Shown: positions 10,107-17,581 of the stretch, piece after piece
Numbering within the stretch: the stretch's first letter is position 1
How the letters are laid out: every line of letters begins with the position of its first letter
Assembly: GCF_964026685.1 (NCBI RefSeq)
Contig: NZ_OZ034688.1
Coordinates: forward strand, 620,001-684,000
Reading direction: 5' to 3'
Length of the DNA: 64,000 nucleotides
Source of the DNA: Candidatus Providencia siddallii
GTDB taxonomy: Bacteria; Pseudomonadota; Gammaproteobacteria; Enterobacterales; Enterobacteriaceae
The notes under the pieces: generated by a model
Told to the model about the DNA's origin: nothing
What the model saw: the letters and a program-made list of their open reading frames with translations, nothing else
Database searches by the model: none
Position numbers and translations under genes: made by a program

Positions 10107-11072
10107 TTGTTAAATAACTTTTCATTAATTTTAATGTTTGCAACATTAATATCCGGTGTTTTTTGGTGTTGCAAAAAATTTAATTTTTGTTTTAATCATA
10201 AAAACAATTTAAAACAATTAAAAGAAAAAAACAATTTCTTATTAAAAAACAAATCTATAAAACATATTAATAAATTTTTATTTATAGATACAATCAGCTC
10301 AATGTTTCCTGTATTCGGAATTGTATTTATTATACGTTCATTTATCTATGAACCTTTTCAGATACCTTCAGGATCAATGATGCCAACATTACTAATTGGT
10401 GATTTTATATTAGTTGAAAAATTTACGTATGGAATAAAAAATCCAATCACACAAAAAACATTAATAAAAACAGGTAAACCAAAACGTGGAGATATTGCTG
10501 TATTCAAATATCCAAAAGATCCAAAAATTAATTTTGTAAAACGTATTATTGGATTACCAAATGATAAAATTATTTATGATCTAGACAATAAAGAAATAAT
10601 AATATATCCTAACTATAATAGTAATAAACACACAAAACGATTACATATTAATTATAGTTTATTAAAACTTAGCGAATGGACTATATTTTTTAATATTGAT
10701 TCTTTAAGTAACACAAAAAAAGGAAATTATAAAATTCCTATTAACAAAAAACTACCGAATAATGCACTTAGACAATATGAACGAACAGAAACATTAGATA
10801 ATATAAAACATCAAATTCTTGATATTAAACAAATATCTACAATACCAATTTTTTCACAACAAGGAATGCCACAAAATGAATGGATTGTACCAGAAAATCA
10901 TTATTTTATGATGGGAGACAATAGAGATAATAGTTCAGATAGTCGTATGTGGGGTTTTGTTCCAAAACAAAATCTTATTGGACGAGTAGTTTTTATATGG
11001 CTAAGTTTTGAAAAACAAGCAAACGAATGGCCAACCGGGATTAATTTTAATCGAATTAATTCAATTAATTAA
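10107..11072 (+). CDS. lepB: Signal peptidase I
   Basis: Inner-membrane protease that cleaves signal peptides from exported proteins. The 321-residue protein (E. coli 324) has an N-terminal membrane segment, a basic loop and a second hydrophobic segment near residues 65-80. The catalytic Ser90 lies in IPSGSMMPTLLIGDFILVEK and the general base Lys145 in NFVKRIIGLP. The conserved MMGDNRDNSSDSRMWGFVP is intact. Start is TTG with GGAG ten bases upstream, 21 bases after lepA. It implies that a Sec export route is still needed, for example for the lipoproteins BamD, BamE and ApbE. Confidence 0.95.
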   Translation: MLNNFSLILMFATLISGVFWCCKKFNFCFNHKNNLKQLKEKNNFLLKNKSIKHINKFLFIDTISSMFPVFGIVFIIRSFIYEPFQIPSGSMMPTLLIGDFILVEKFTYGIKNPITQKTLIKTGKPKRGDIAVFKYPKDPKINFVKRIIGLPNDKIIYDLDNKEIIIYPNYNSNKHTKRLHINYSLLKLSEWTIFFNIDSLSNTKKGNYKIPINKKLPNNALRQYERTETLDNIKHQILDIKQISTIPIFSQQGMPQNEWIVPENHYFMMGDNRDNSSDSRMWGFVPKQNLIGRVVFIWLSFEKQANEWPTGINFNRINSIN

Positions 11073-11258
11073 TATTTATTTTATAATTATAAATATTAAT
11101 TATTACATATTCAAAAATCCAAAAAAATATATATTATTATTTTTCAAAATTATCTTATAAAATATTTTAAATAAAAGTATACAAATCTTAACAGATTTTA
11201 AAAACTATTTATCTTGTAGTTATATAATATTTGTTTATTATTTAAATTATGTATATTT

Positions 11259-11972
11259 ATGAATCATCTTTTATTAAAAAAATTACAACATAAACTTAAT
11301 TATCAATTTAAAAGAAATGAATTATTAATTCAAGCATTAACACACAGAAGCTTAAGTAATATTCATAATGAACGATTAGAATTCTTAGGAGATTCTATAT
11401 TAAGTTTCGTTATTTCTAATTATTTATACCATAATTTTCCAAATGTAAATGAAGGTGATATGAGTCGTATGAGAGCAACGCTTGTACGAGAAAATACATT
11501 AGCTGAAATAGCTCGCGAACTTAAATTAGGCAATTATTTACGTTTAGGACCTGGTGAGTTTAAAAGTGGTGGTTTCCGCAGAGAATCAATTCTTGCTGAT
11601 GCAATAGAAGCTATAATCGGAAGTATTTTTCTTGATAGTAACATGCAAACAATTGATAAAATTATATTAAATTGGTATCAAAATAGACTTAATATAATTA
11701 GTCCAGATAAACAAAAAGATCCTAAAACAAGATTACAAGAATATTTACAAAGTAAACGTTTAGGATTACCAAATTACATAGTAATAAAAGTTAAAGGTGA
11801 AGCACATGATCAAGAATTTACAATTAGCTGTAAAATCGACGGAGTTAATCAAATAATTAACGGAATTGGCTCAAGTCGTCGTAAAGCTGAACAAGCAGCA
11901 GCAGAAAAAGTATTAAAAATACTGGAGATTAAATGACAAAAACTAAAACATATTGCGGTTTTATTAAAATAA
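11259..11972 (+). CDS. rnc: Ribonuclease III (ancestral UGA stop now likely read as Trp)
   Basis: Double-strand-specific RNase that processes rRNA and mRNA. The RNase III signature [11 protein letters not shown] is near residue 39, with the second acidic site in [14 protein letters not shown]. The double-stranded RNA binding domain ends with [16 protein letters not shown]. The conserved protein ends after LEIK at a UGA (11934-11936) that overlaps the era ATG as ATGA, the ancestral enterobacterial arrangement. Since UGA is Trp here, translation should continue as [12 protein letters not shown] to TAA at 11970-11972, adding 12 residues and overlapping era by 40 bases. If UGA is still partly a stop, the end is 11936. 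Confidence 0.85.
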
Positions 11973-12766
11973 TTGGACAACCAAATGTCGGTAAATCAAC
12001 GCTTTTAAATAAATTATTAGGAAAAAAAATTTCTATCACATCTAAAAAACCACAAACAACACATCAATGTATCATGGGAATAAAAACAATAAATAATTAT
12101 CAAATTATTTACATAGATACTCCAGGAATATCTTTTAAAAAAAACACAACTATTAATACATCTCTAAAATCAATAAATAATGTTGAATTAATAATTTTTA
12201 TTGTTGACAAAATAATTTTAACAGATAATGATTTAATATTATTATCTAAATTAAAAAAATTACATAATAATATAATTTTAGTAATTAATAAAATTGATAA
12301 AATAATTGATAAAAAAAATATACTCCCATATATTAAATTTATTAGTAAAAAAATAAATTTTATTCATATATTACCAATCAGTGCAAAAAAAGAAATAAAT
12401 ATTAATATACTATCTAAAATAATAAATAAATATATTCCTGAATCTAAACATTTTTTTACAAAAAATAATATTACTGACAAATCTAAAGAATTTATAGCTT
12501 CCGAAATTATCCGTGAAAAATTAATACGATTCCTTGGTGATGAATTACCATATTCTACAAATGTAAAAATAGAAAATTTTCATATTAAAAAAAATAATTT
12601 ATTTATAATCAAAGGGTTAATTTTAATAAAACGACCTAATCAAAAAAAAATAATTATTGGTAAAAATGGTAATAAAATAAAAAAAATTGGAACTGAAGCA
12701 CGTATTAGTATGGAAAAATTTTTTGAATATAAAGTACATTTAAAAATTTGGATTAAAATTATATAA
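11933..12766 (+). CDS. era: GTPase Era
   Basis: Essential GTPase that binds 16S rRNA in small-subunit assembly. G1 GQPNVGKS is near residue 15, G3 DTPG near 63 and G4 NKID near 120. The KH RNA-binding domain carries [13 protein letters not shown]. The 277-residue protein lacks most of the C-terminal tail of the 301-residue E. coli protein, ending just after the KH fold. The ATG overlaps the end of rnc. recO, the next gene in relatives, is absent from the short gap before pdxJ. Confidence 0.93.
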   Translation: MTKTKTYCGFIKIIGQPNVGKSTLLNKLLGKKISITSKKPQTTHQCIMGIKTINNYQIIYIDTPGISFKKNTTINTSLKSINNVELIIFIVDKIILTDNDLILLSKLKKLHNNIILVINKIDKIIDKKNILPYIKFISKKINFIHILPISAKKEININILSKIINKYIPESKHFFTKNNITDKSKEFIASEIIREKLIRFLGDELPYSTNVKIENFHIKKNNLFIIKGLILIKRPNQKKIIIGKNGNKIKKIGTEARISMEKFFEYKVHLKIWIKII

Positions 12767-12933
12767 AAAAATAAATATTATTATAAACAAACATTATAAT
12801 TATATAAACATACAATAAAAATACATATTTATATAAAAATGTACATTTATTAAAAGTAAATAAAATAAAAAATATAGTTAAAAGTAATTTATATTAAAAA
12901 TAATAAAAAATTATTATTTTAAGGAATACAACA

Positions 12934-13665
12934 ATGAATAAAATATTATTAGGAATAAATATTGATCATATTGCAACATTAAGAAATGTAAGAGGAACAA
13001 ATTATCCTGATCCTATACAAGCTGCTTTTATTGCGGAAGAAGCTGGTGCTGATGGAATAACTGTTCATTTACGAGAAGACCGTCGTCATATTACAAATAG
13101 AGATTTAAAATATTTATCTAAAACTATTTCAACAAAAATAAATTTAGAAATGGCAGTAACCGATGAAATGATAAATATTGCATGTTCTATAAAACCAACT
13201 TTTTGTTGTTTAGTTCCAGAAAAACGAGAAGAGATTACAACTGAAGGTGGATTACCTGTTACTAAACAAAAAAAAATAATTTTTAAAGCAATACAAAAAT
13301 TAAAAAATGAAGGAATTTTGGTTTCTTTATTTATTGATCCAGATTATGAACAAATAAACGCTGCTAAAGAAATCGGTGCATCATTCGTTGAAATACATAC
13401 AGGAATTTTTGCAAATTCAAAAACAATACAAGAACAAAAATTACAACTTCATCGAATACATAAAACTGCAAAATACGCATCAAATAAAGGACTTAAAGTT
13501 AACGCTGGACATGGTTTAACATACCATAATACTTATGAAATAGCACGTTTACAAGAAATTTATGAACTCAATATCGGACATTCAATTATTAGCCGTGCTA
13601 TTTTTACTGGATTAAGTAAAGCAATATTAGATATGAAAAAAATATTAACAGAAGCACGTAAATAA
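12934..13665 (+). CDS. pdxJ: Pyridoxine 5'-phosphate synthase
   Basis: Condenses 1-deoxyxylulose 5-phosphate with aminoacetone phosphate to form pyridoxine 5'-phosphate, the last ring-forming step of vitamin B6 synthesis. The 243-residue TIM barrel begins [16 protein letters not shown]. It keeps the active-site HLREDRRHI, the Glu in [15 protein letters not shown] and [16 protein letters not shown] precedes the ATG. The gene overlaps acpS by one base (TAATG). B6 supply would be a plausible service to a host on a poor diet such as blood, but that is inference. Confidence 0.96.
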   Translation: MNKILLGINIDHIATLRNVRGTNYPDPIQAAFIAEEAGADGITVHLREDRRHITNRDLKYLSKTISTKINLEMAVTDEMINIACSIKPTFCCLVPEKREEITTEGGLPVTKQKKIIFKAIQKLKNEGILVSLFIDPDYEQINAAKEIGASFVEIHTGIFANSKTIQEQKLQLHRIHKTAKYASNKGLKVNAGHGLTYHNTYEIARLQEIYELNIGHSIISRAIFTGLSKAILDMKKILTEARK

Positions 13666-14063
13666 TGACTATTATAGGATTAGGAATAGATCTTGTTAAA
13701 GTTTCACGAATTGAATCTATTATTCAGAAATTTAAAAATGAATTTGCAAAACGAATATTAACTAAAAATGAATTTATTCAATATCAACAACAAAATAATA
13801 AAGCTAAATTTTTGGCTAAACGCTTCGCAGTAAAAGAAGCAGCATCAAAAGCTTTAGGAACAGGTATTCAAAACATTATAACATTCAATCAATTTGAAAT
13901 TATTAACAATAAAATTGGAAAACCATTATTAAAACTAAATGGAAAAGCGTTAAAATTAGCAAATAATTTAAATGCTACTAATTTTTATGTTTCAATAACA
14001 GATGAACGTAGCTATGCATTAGCTATTGTTATAATAGAAAGTATAATTTTAAAAATAAAATAA
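13665..14063 (+). CDS. acpS: Holo-[acyl-carrier-protein] synthase
   Basis: Transfers 4'-phosphopantetheine from CoA to acyl carrier protein, activating fatty acid synthesis. The 132-residue protein (E. coli 126) begins IIGLGIDLVKVSRIE, with the metal-binding Asp. It has the signature FLAKRFAVKEAASKALGTG, including the catalytic Glu, then FNQFEI and a C-terminal VSITDERSYALA. Its start overlaps the pdxJ stop, so the two are translationally coupled. It faces yfhL tail to tail across an AT-only hairpin. Confidence 0.95.
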   Translation: MTIIGLGIDLVKVSRIESIIQKFKNEFAKRILTKNEFIQYQQQNNKAKFLAKRFAVKEAASKALGTGIQNIITFNQFEIINNKIGKPLLKLNGKALKLANNLNATNFYVSITDERSYALAIVIIESIILKIK

Positions 14064-14094
14064 AATAAACAACAAAATATTTTATTTTATTTTT
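14051..14094. terminator. AT-only stem-loop at the acpS/yfhL convergence
   Basis: A 16-bp perfect inverted repeat (14051-14066 with 14079-14094), made only of A and T, overlaps the last codons of both convergent genes. It is followed by more T on the plus strand. The position suits a shared terminator, but such repeats arise easily in this composition. Confidence 0.45.
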
Positions 14095-14279
14095 TTTATA
14101 ATAACATTAGTAATTGGACAAACTAACTGACAATTTGGTTCATTATAATAATTAATACATTCAGTACATAATTTTTGATCTATTTCATAAAACTTTTTAC
14201 CAAAATAAATTGCATTATTTGGACATTCTAATTCACAAACACCACAATTTACACAACGTTTTGTTATAATTAAGCTCAT
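14082..14279 (-). CDS. yfhL: YfhL-type 4Fe-4S ferredoxin, short form
   Basis: Small electron-transfer protein with two iron-sulfur cluster motifs. The first is CVNCGVCELECP and the second C-ECINYYNEPNCQLVCP, the long insertion typical of the Alvin/YfhL type. Alignment with E. coli YfhL (86 residues) is good over the first 62 residues, after which the C-terminal tail is missing; the protein ends IKKIK. All eight cluster cysteines are kept, so it should still bind both clusters. Its position next to acpS is the enterobacterial one. Its specific partner is unknown. Confidence 0.88.
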   Translation of the reverse strand: MSLIITKRCVNCGVCELECPNNAIYFGKKFYEIDQKLCTECINYYNEPNCQLVCPITNVIIKKIK

Positions 14280-14452
14280 AATTATTTTTGTAATTAAATA
14301 TCTAAAAAATTTTTTATAATTTTTATATATTTAATTTTTTTAAAAAATAATATATATAAAAATTATAAGCATATTTCAAAATATAAAAACTATTAATTTT
14401 TTATAAATAATTATAATTATATATTAAATATTTTTATTATTTTTCTATTTTT

Positions 14453-14650
14453 TTATTTTTTACGTTTTATTTGCATAAAACAAAAATCAGAACGATGTTC
14501 ACACCATACCTGATTAGATCTTGTTTGTGCAAATAAATAAGCTTGAGACCAAGCTTTAGCTGCATCAGAATACTTTCCTGATTGTTCAAGACGAACTGCA
14601 TTACTAGCTTTTTGAATATATAATTCATCGTCATCTTTCAAAATTGTCAT
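14453..14650 (-). CDS. Small ANR-family-like protein
   Basis: A 65-residue protein with a good ribosome binding site: AAAGG five bases before ATG. The pattern ASNAVRLEQSGKYSDAAKAW, then A..FA......QVWCEHRSDFC, resembles the ANR family of small transcription regulators (negative regulators of AraC-type activators) found in enterobacteria. The likeness rests on A..A.R.E..G.Y..AA..W and on N..W...R..FC. No helix-turn-helix is obvious. Standing alone between long gene-free gaps, it has kept its frame, SD and GC-richer third positions, so it is probably under selection. Its target here is unknown. Confidence 0.65.
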   Translation of the reverse strand: MTILKDDDELYIQKASNAVRLEQSGKYSDAAKAWSQAYLFAQTRSNQVWCEHRSDFCFMQIKRKK

Positions 14651-15055
14651 AAAAACCTTTTTTAAAAAAACATTATTTGATACATGTTATATTAAAAATA
14701 TACTTTTTATATCAAAATTAATTATATAAATTATTCCAATACTTTTATATTATTTACAATTTATATTATTTTAATAAAAATTTTCTTATAAAATAACCAT
14801 ATTTTATACATATTAATTTTATATTATATATAAAAAAACAAAAAAATAAAAAAATAATTTTATACAAAAAATATATTTTATATATAATAAATAATATTTA
14901 TATAATAAAAAGTATAACAATATTTATTTTTAAAATAAAATCGTATTAATTTTTAATTAACATTAATACAATACTATATTAATTAAAAATCTATAATTAA
15001 TAAAATAATTTATTAATTATAACCAAAAAAATTAACTAATTTTTTTTATAAAAAA
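14651..15055. other. Gene-free AT-rich spacer
   Basis: About 400 bases of A/T runs between the ANR-like gene and the 3' end of pyrC. Short TTAATTAA-type repeats occur but no hairpin with a GC core, no RNA gene and no protein remnant that I can recognise. Confidence 0.6.
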
Positions 15056-16102
15056 TTAATTGCCTAGAACAGACCATTTTATTTTTTTACCAGCCAAAAA
15101 TGGTATAATTTTATTATTATAACAATCAATACTATCATAAATAGTATCACTTTTTTTTATCAATATTATATTATCTTTATTTATTGGTAAATTATAAAAC
15201 TTAGGACCATTTAACGAACAAAAAGCTTCAAAATATTTTAAAATATTTAATTTTTCAAACACAGTAGCATACATAGATAAAGCTATTGGGGCATTAAATA
15301 TTCCTGCTTTACCACAACAAGATTCTTTATCCGATTGAAAATGAGGAGCTGTATCTGTTCCTAAAAAAAAACGATCGCATCCAGTTGTTAAAGCATATTG
15401 TAAAGCTTCTTGATGTTTTTTTCTTTTTAATATAGGAAAACTATAAAAATGAGGTTTTATACCATCACTTAACATATGATTACGATTAAACATTAAATGA
15501 TGAGGTGTAATTGTAGCCGCAGTATACTGATTACTTCTTAAAACATATTCTACAGATTCTTTAGTTGTAATATGTTCAAGAACAACTTTTAACATTGGAA
15601 ATCTATTTCTTAACGGTAACATAATTTGTTTAATAAATTCTGCTTCACGATCAAAAATATCAATACAATTTTTTGCTAATTCACCATGTATTAACAAAGG
15701 AATACCAAAATATTCCATTACTGACAATACATGATAAATCTTTTTTATATCGGAAACACCATATTCAGAATTTATAGTTGAATTAATAGGATAAAGTTTA
15801 CAAGCATAAAATATATTTTTTTTGTAACCATAAACTAATTCATTAACATCTGTATTATCTGTAAGATAAAAAACCATTAAAGGAATAAATTGTTTTTTAT
15901 TAGCAACTACATCTAGTATCTCTTTTCGATAATTTTCAGCATTTTTAACAGTAGTTATAGGAGGGATAACATTCGGCATTACAAAGGCTCGATAAAAAAT
16001 TTTACTGGTAAAATGAACAACTGTTTTTAATATTTTACCTCTTCGAAAATGAACATGCCAATCATCAGGTTGTATCATTTTAAATGATGTTTTTATTGTC
16101 AT
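15056..16102 (-). CDS. pyrC: Dihydroorotase
   Basis: Zinc enzyme that cyclises carbamoyl aspartate to dihydroorotate in pyrimidine synthesis. Zinc ligands are visible in DDWHVHFR, the bridging Lys in ACKLYPI, the His residues in LLIHGEL and EHITTKES, and the catalytic Asp in FLGTDTAPH. The conserved ATITPHHLMFNRNHML is intact. I chose the ATG at 16102, with GGTG seven bases upstream, over a longer frame opening with TTG-GTG; it gives 348 residues, the same as E. coli. No other pyrimidine gene is nearby. Confidence 0.94.
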   Translation of the reverse strand: MTIKTSFKMIQPDDWHVHFRRGKILKTVVHFTSKIFYRAFVMPNVIPPITTVKNAENYRKEILDVVANKKQFIPLMVFYLTDNTDVNELVYGYKKNIFYACKLYPINSTINSEYGVSDIKKIYHVLSVMEYFGIPLLIHGELAKNCIDIFDREAEFIKQIMLPLRNRFPMLKVVLEHITTKESVEYVLRSNQYTAATITPHHLMFNRNHMLSDGIKPHFYSFPILKRKKHQEALQYALTTGCDRFFLGTDTAPHFQSDKESCCGKAGIFNAPIALSMYATVFEKLNILKYFEAFCSLNGPKFYNLPINKDNIILIKKSDTIYDSIDCYNNKIIPFLAGKKIKWSVLGN

Positions 16103-16166
16103 TTTTAACACCAAATAATTTTCAATTTTAATAAAATTTTAAAATTAAAATTTATTTATTTAATTA

Positions 16167-16239
16167 CTCCCCCAGCTGGACTTGAACCAGCGACATACGG
16201 ATTAACAGTCCGCCGTTCTACCTACTGAACTATGGAGGA
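16167..16239 (-). tRNA. tRNA-Asn (GUU)
   Basis: A cloverleaf of 73 bases with acceptor TCCTCCA/TGGGGGA (one T-G pair), D-loop AGTTCAGTAGGTAGA, anticodon stem and loop CGGACTGTTAATCCG with anticodon GTT, and T-arm GGTTCAAGTCC. It is nearly identical to E. coli tRNA-Asn. CCA is not encoded after discriminator G. It lies just upstream of pyrC on the same strand. Confidence 0.97.
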
Positions 16240-16684
16240 ATAAATTTTTTTAATTATTTTAAAATTTAAATATTTCAAAAAATAAGTAAATATCATTTAA
16301 ATTTATATATAATATATACTATACTATAAATCATAAAAAAATCAAATAAAAAATTAAAATTAAATTATTTTTTAAAAATAAAAAAACATTAATTAAATTT
16401 TTTAATAAAATATTTTTTCATAAAAAATATTAAAAATATCAAAAATTAATATAAAATATTACAAAAATCTTTAATAATATATTAAAAAAATAATAATAAT
16501 ATTATTAAATATACAAAAAATATATTTTTTTATTATAATTTACGTAAAATAGTTGCTATTATTATTAAGTCGTGAGTTAATAATATTGGCGTGTTAAATT
16601 TAGTGATTCTATTTCATAAATGATTTACTAAATAAATACATTTAAAAAAATATAAATATTTTAATTTTTAAATTTTATTTTTGT
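16240..16684. other. Gene-free spacer upstream of the cold-shock gene
   Basis: Mostly A/T runs. The GC-richer part at 16541-16640 includes a 7-bp inverted repeat, ATTTAGT (16598-16604) and ACTAAAT (16627-16633). TTGCTA near 16556 lacks a good -10 partner. It may be leftover upstream regulatory sequence of the csp gene. No gene seen. Confidence 0.45.
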
Positions 16685-16728
16685 TATTCTTTAAAAGAAT
16701 AGTTCACATTTATAATATATGCCGAAAG
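16685..16728 (+). promoter_or_regulatory. csp promoter region and leader motif
   Basis: A perfect TATAAT lies at 16711-16716, 47 bases before the csp ATG. Over its -35 area sits an inverted repeat TATTCTT-TAA-AAGAATA (16685-16701), a possible operator; no good TTGACA is present. Just downstream, GCCGAAAG (16721-16728) matches a sequence found in the leaders of E. coli csp mRNAs. The leader is short, about 40 bases, so the long cold-sensing leader of cspA seems absent. Confidence 0.45.
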
Positions 16729-16762
16729 ATAAGTTATTTTGATGTTATATAGGAAAAGTCAA

Positions 16763-16975
16763 ATGTCAGACAAAATGAAAGGTCAAGTTAAGTGGTTTAA
16801 TGAATCTAAAGGTTTTGGTTTTATTACACCAGCAGATGGAAGTAAAGATGTTTTTGTACATTTTTCTGCAATTCAAGGAGCTGGGTTTAAAACCCTAGCA
16901 GAAGGTCAACAAGTTGAATTTACGATTGAAGATGGTGCTAAAGGTCCAGCAGCTGCTAATGTAACTGCTATCTAA
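16763..16975 (+). CDS. cspE: Cold-shock-domain RNA chaperone, CspE/CspC type
   Basis: A 70-residue protein made of a single cold-shock domain that melts RNA structure and can antiterminate transcription. It keeps both nucleic-acid-binding motifs, KGFGFI (RNP1) and VFVHF (RNP2), and ends AAANVTAI. The sequence is closer to E. coli CspE and CspC than to CspA. I chose ATG at 16763, with AGGAA seven bases upstream and [12 protein letters not shown] as in relatives, not the in-frame ATG eight codons earlier. Base composition is richer in GC than in neighbours, as expected for a conserved, highly expressed gene. A strong terminator follows. Confidence 0.9.
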   Translation: MSDKMKGQVKWFNESKGFGFITPADGSKDVFVHFSAIQGAGFKTLAEGQQVEFTIEDGAKGPAAANVTAI

Positions 16976-16999
16976 AGCAAATACTTACTTTAACTTTTT

Positions 17000-17032
17000 A
17001 AAGCCCATTTTTTTATAAAAATGGGCTTTTTT
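17000..17032 (+). terminator. Intrinsic terminator of the csp gene
   Basis: A 13-bp perfect stem, AAAGCCCATTTTT and AAAAATGGGCTTT around loop TTAT, is followed directly by T residues. The GCCC/GGGC core makes it the clearest rho-independent terminator in the window. It lies 25 bases after the stop codon. Confidence 0.88.
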
Positions 17033-17581
17033 AATAAAAAATTACCATAATAAACACACGAAACCAAATAAAATACTATTAAATGTAATTTTTAATAAAA
17101 TTAATAAATATATTTTATATAAAAAATTGATTACAATTAATTCTTTACTTAAAAAAAAATATCTTTATAATTTTTTATAAAAAAATAAAAAATAATTTTA
17201 TTATAAAATAAAAATTAAACTAATAATTATATAATTTTTTATATAATATAAATTTTATATTTTTGAAATTTAATTTTATTTAAATAAATATATCAAATTT
17301 TAATATTTATTAAACACATAATAATTATTTTAATTTAAGAAATTAGAATATTTTTATAAAATTATACAAAATAATAGTTTTAATAATTTCTATTAAACTG
17401 CAAATTATTCAATATTTTAATTTATTTAATACATATTAATAAATGCATATTATTAAAATAAAATATTTATTAATTTTATAATAATTATTCATTACAAAAT
17501 GATATAAGACTAATCAATAGTTAAAAATAATATCAAATTAATTATCGTTAAAAATATTAATACTATACTAGAGACAACGTT
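17033..17581. other. Gene-free spacer upstream of mgtA
   Basis: About 550 bases of A/T-rich sequence. The E. coli mgtA leader contains a Mg2+ riboswitch and a proline-rich leader peptide; I see neither here. TATACT at about 17566 could be a -10 box but has no matching -35. Confidence 0.5.

Noticed and set aside
16739-16762. Eight extra N-terminal codons on the cold-shock protein
   Set aside because: The ATG at 16763 has the AGGAA site and matches the family start; the upstream in-frame ATG has no ribosome binding site.
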